A stretch of 30,000 nucleotides of DNA from Nymphaea colorata (taxonomy: Eukaryota; Streptophyta; Magnoliopsida; Nymphaeales; Nymphaeaceae), in the NCBI RefSeq assembly GCF_008831285.2, contig NW_022205177.1, positions 1 through 30,000 on the forward strand, in the 5' to 3' direction. Both the position numbers and the translations under genes were made by a program. Position 1 is the stretch's first letter. Each line of letters starts with the position of its first letter. Under the pieces are notes generated by a model. It was not told where the DNA came from, did not search any database, and saw nothing but the letters and a program-made list of their open reading frames with translations. Of this stretch, positions 28,989 through 30,000 are shown piece after piece.

Positions 28989-29634
28989 GATACTAAGACT
29001 GATAGCAAGATTCGATATAAATGAAATTGTGCAAGCAGATCCGTAATTTCCTTGGACCACGCAAGATATTGTGGGTCGATTGAATCTTCTTCCTCCTCCT
29101 GGGTGCCCCATAGGAATATCCATAGGAATAAATCGCTATTTATTTTCTCTTCTCCACCGAAACCGTTCATTCTGAGTTACAAGAGCAATCTATTTTTCAA
29201 TATCTTTGACTGATTCTAGAAAAAAAAAAAGACTAGGTTATGTCTATATAGGATTTATATACAGATATCTGATCATGAACTCACGCAGCACCATTCCCTA
29301 CTGATGCATCCGATATTTTGGTTCCGCCAATGGCGAATAAATCCGAATCATGAAAAGGAACGTTTATTTCTAGTTTCCTATAGCGGACAAAAAAGAAAAA
29401 GTTATATCCTTTTTTCTACCGGTTAATTAACTTAAATAGGAAAGAGGAGACAAAGTTTCTTTTTTTTGCTTCAACCCATGAAAACATATACTCTGGGTGA
29501 AAAGAAATACTCTGGAATTTGAGATTCATCCGAGGGAGAAAAAACAATAAAAAAATGAAACAGTAACAAAAAATACTATTACTATTAATATAACTACAAC
29601 TACTTTATTCGATTATAACTAGATTATTTATAAA

Positions 29635-29660
29635 CAGTAGTATAGATCAGTAGTATAGAT
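29635..29660. repeat. 13-bp tandem duplication
   Basis: CAGTAGTATAGAT occurs twice in tandem (29635-29647, 29648-29660), followed by further degenerate AGTAGTATAGATCATA copies to about 29690. Spacer minisatellite upstream of psbD. Confidence 0.85.
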
Positions 29661-30000
29661 CATACTATTAGTAGTATAGATCATATTATAGTAATATAGT
29701 ATACAGTATACACAGAAATAGAAATTAGGAGAATCTATTAATTGCACAGATATACACAGAAATTGCGAGAATCCATAACATAAATAGTTGATCTTTTCTT
29801 AATATCACCACTCAGATCCAACAATCAAATCAGTTGATGGAAGGGAGGGGGAGATAGATCTGGGAAGCAAGTGGTAGGGAAAGAAGGGATCGGTTGCTCC
29901 TTGTCAGTTATTTCATAAATTGAATCTGATTGATAAGGCATAAGACAATTCGGGTATCGGATGGTTCGTAGGAATAGGAAAGAATAATTGAGGTGAGCTA

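Larger units (their letters stand above)
28621..30000. other. trnT–psbD spacer (psbD leader region)
   Basis: 1.38 kb with no open frame of note. psbD starts beyond the right edge. It contains a 20-bp tandem duplication, the psbD light-responsive promoter (28941-28988), and AT-rich short repeats near 29635-29700. Confidence 0.6.

Overview
The window is plastid (chloroplast) DNA from a land plant, almost certainly a flowering plant. It covers the large single-copy block from the first exon of rps16 to the trnT-GGU–psbD spacer. The gene order is the ancestral one: rps16, trnQ, psbK, psbI, trnS-GCU, trnG-UCC, trnR-UCU, atpA-F-H-I, rps2, rpoC2-C1-B, trnC, petN, psbM, trnD, trnY, trnE, trnT. The inversions typical of grasses, daisies and many legumes are absent. 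Protein details (RpoB starting MLRDG, AtpA with [10 protein letters not shown], and several codons still in an unedited state) remind me of magnoliids or other early-diverging angiosperms. That lineage call is from memory and tentative.

Layout. 1-438: rps16 exon 1 and part of its intron (minus). 439-2465: long spacer. 2466-3858: trnQ, psbK, psbI, trnS. 4599-5627: split trnG and trnR. 5760-12254: the minus-strand ATP synthase and S2 operon (atpI, atpH, atpF and atpA downstream of rps2). 12428-22794: rpoB-rpoC1-rpoC2, the core of the plastid-encoded RNA polymerase, on the minus strand and feeding into the same polycistron. 24054-26482: trnC, petN, psbM. 27265-28620: trnD-trnY-trnE cluster and trnT. 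28621-30000: leader region of psbD with its blue-light-responsive promoter; psbD itself starts beyond the window. Together the genes serve photosystem II, cytochrome b6f, the ATP synthase, plastid transcription and translation.

The most striking feature is not a new system. It is a pattern of single-base losses. Seven protein genes (psbK, atpA, atpI, rps2, rpoC2, rpoC1, rpoB) contain 34 one-base deletions by my count, and trnS-GCU and trnG-UCC each lack one base. I found no one-base insertion and no nonsense substitution. Nearly all losses lie in short homopolymers. Adding the missing bases restores the usual family lengths (PsbK 61 aa, AtpA 507 aa, RpoB about 1071 aa). atpF, atpH, psbI, petN and psbM are intact. 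The simplest reading is uncorrected long-read sequencing error in a normal plastome, not gene decay. The coding features are therefore given as genes with apparent frameshifts.
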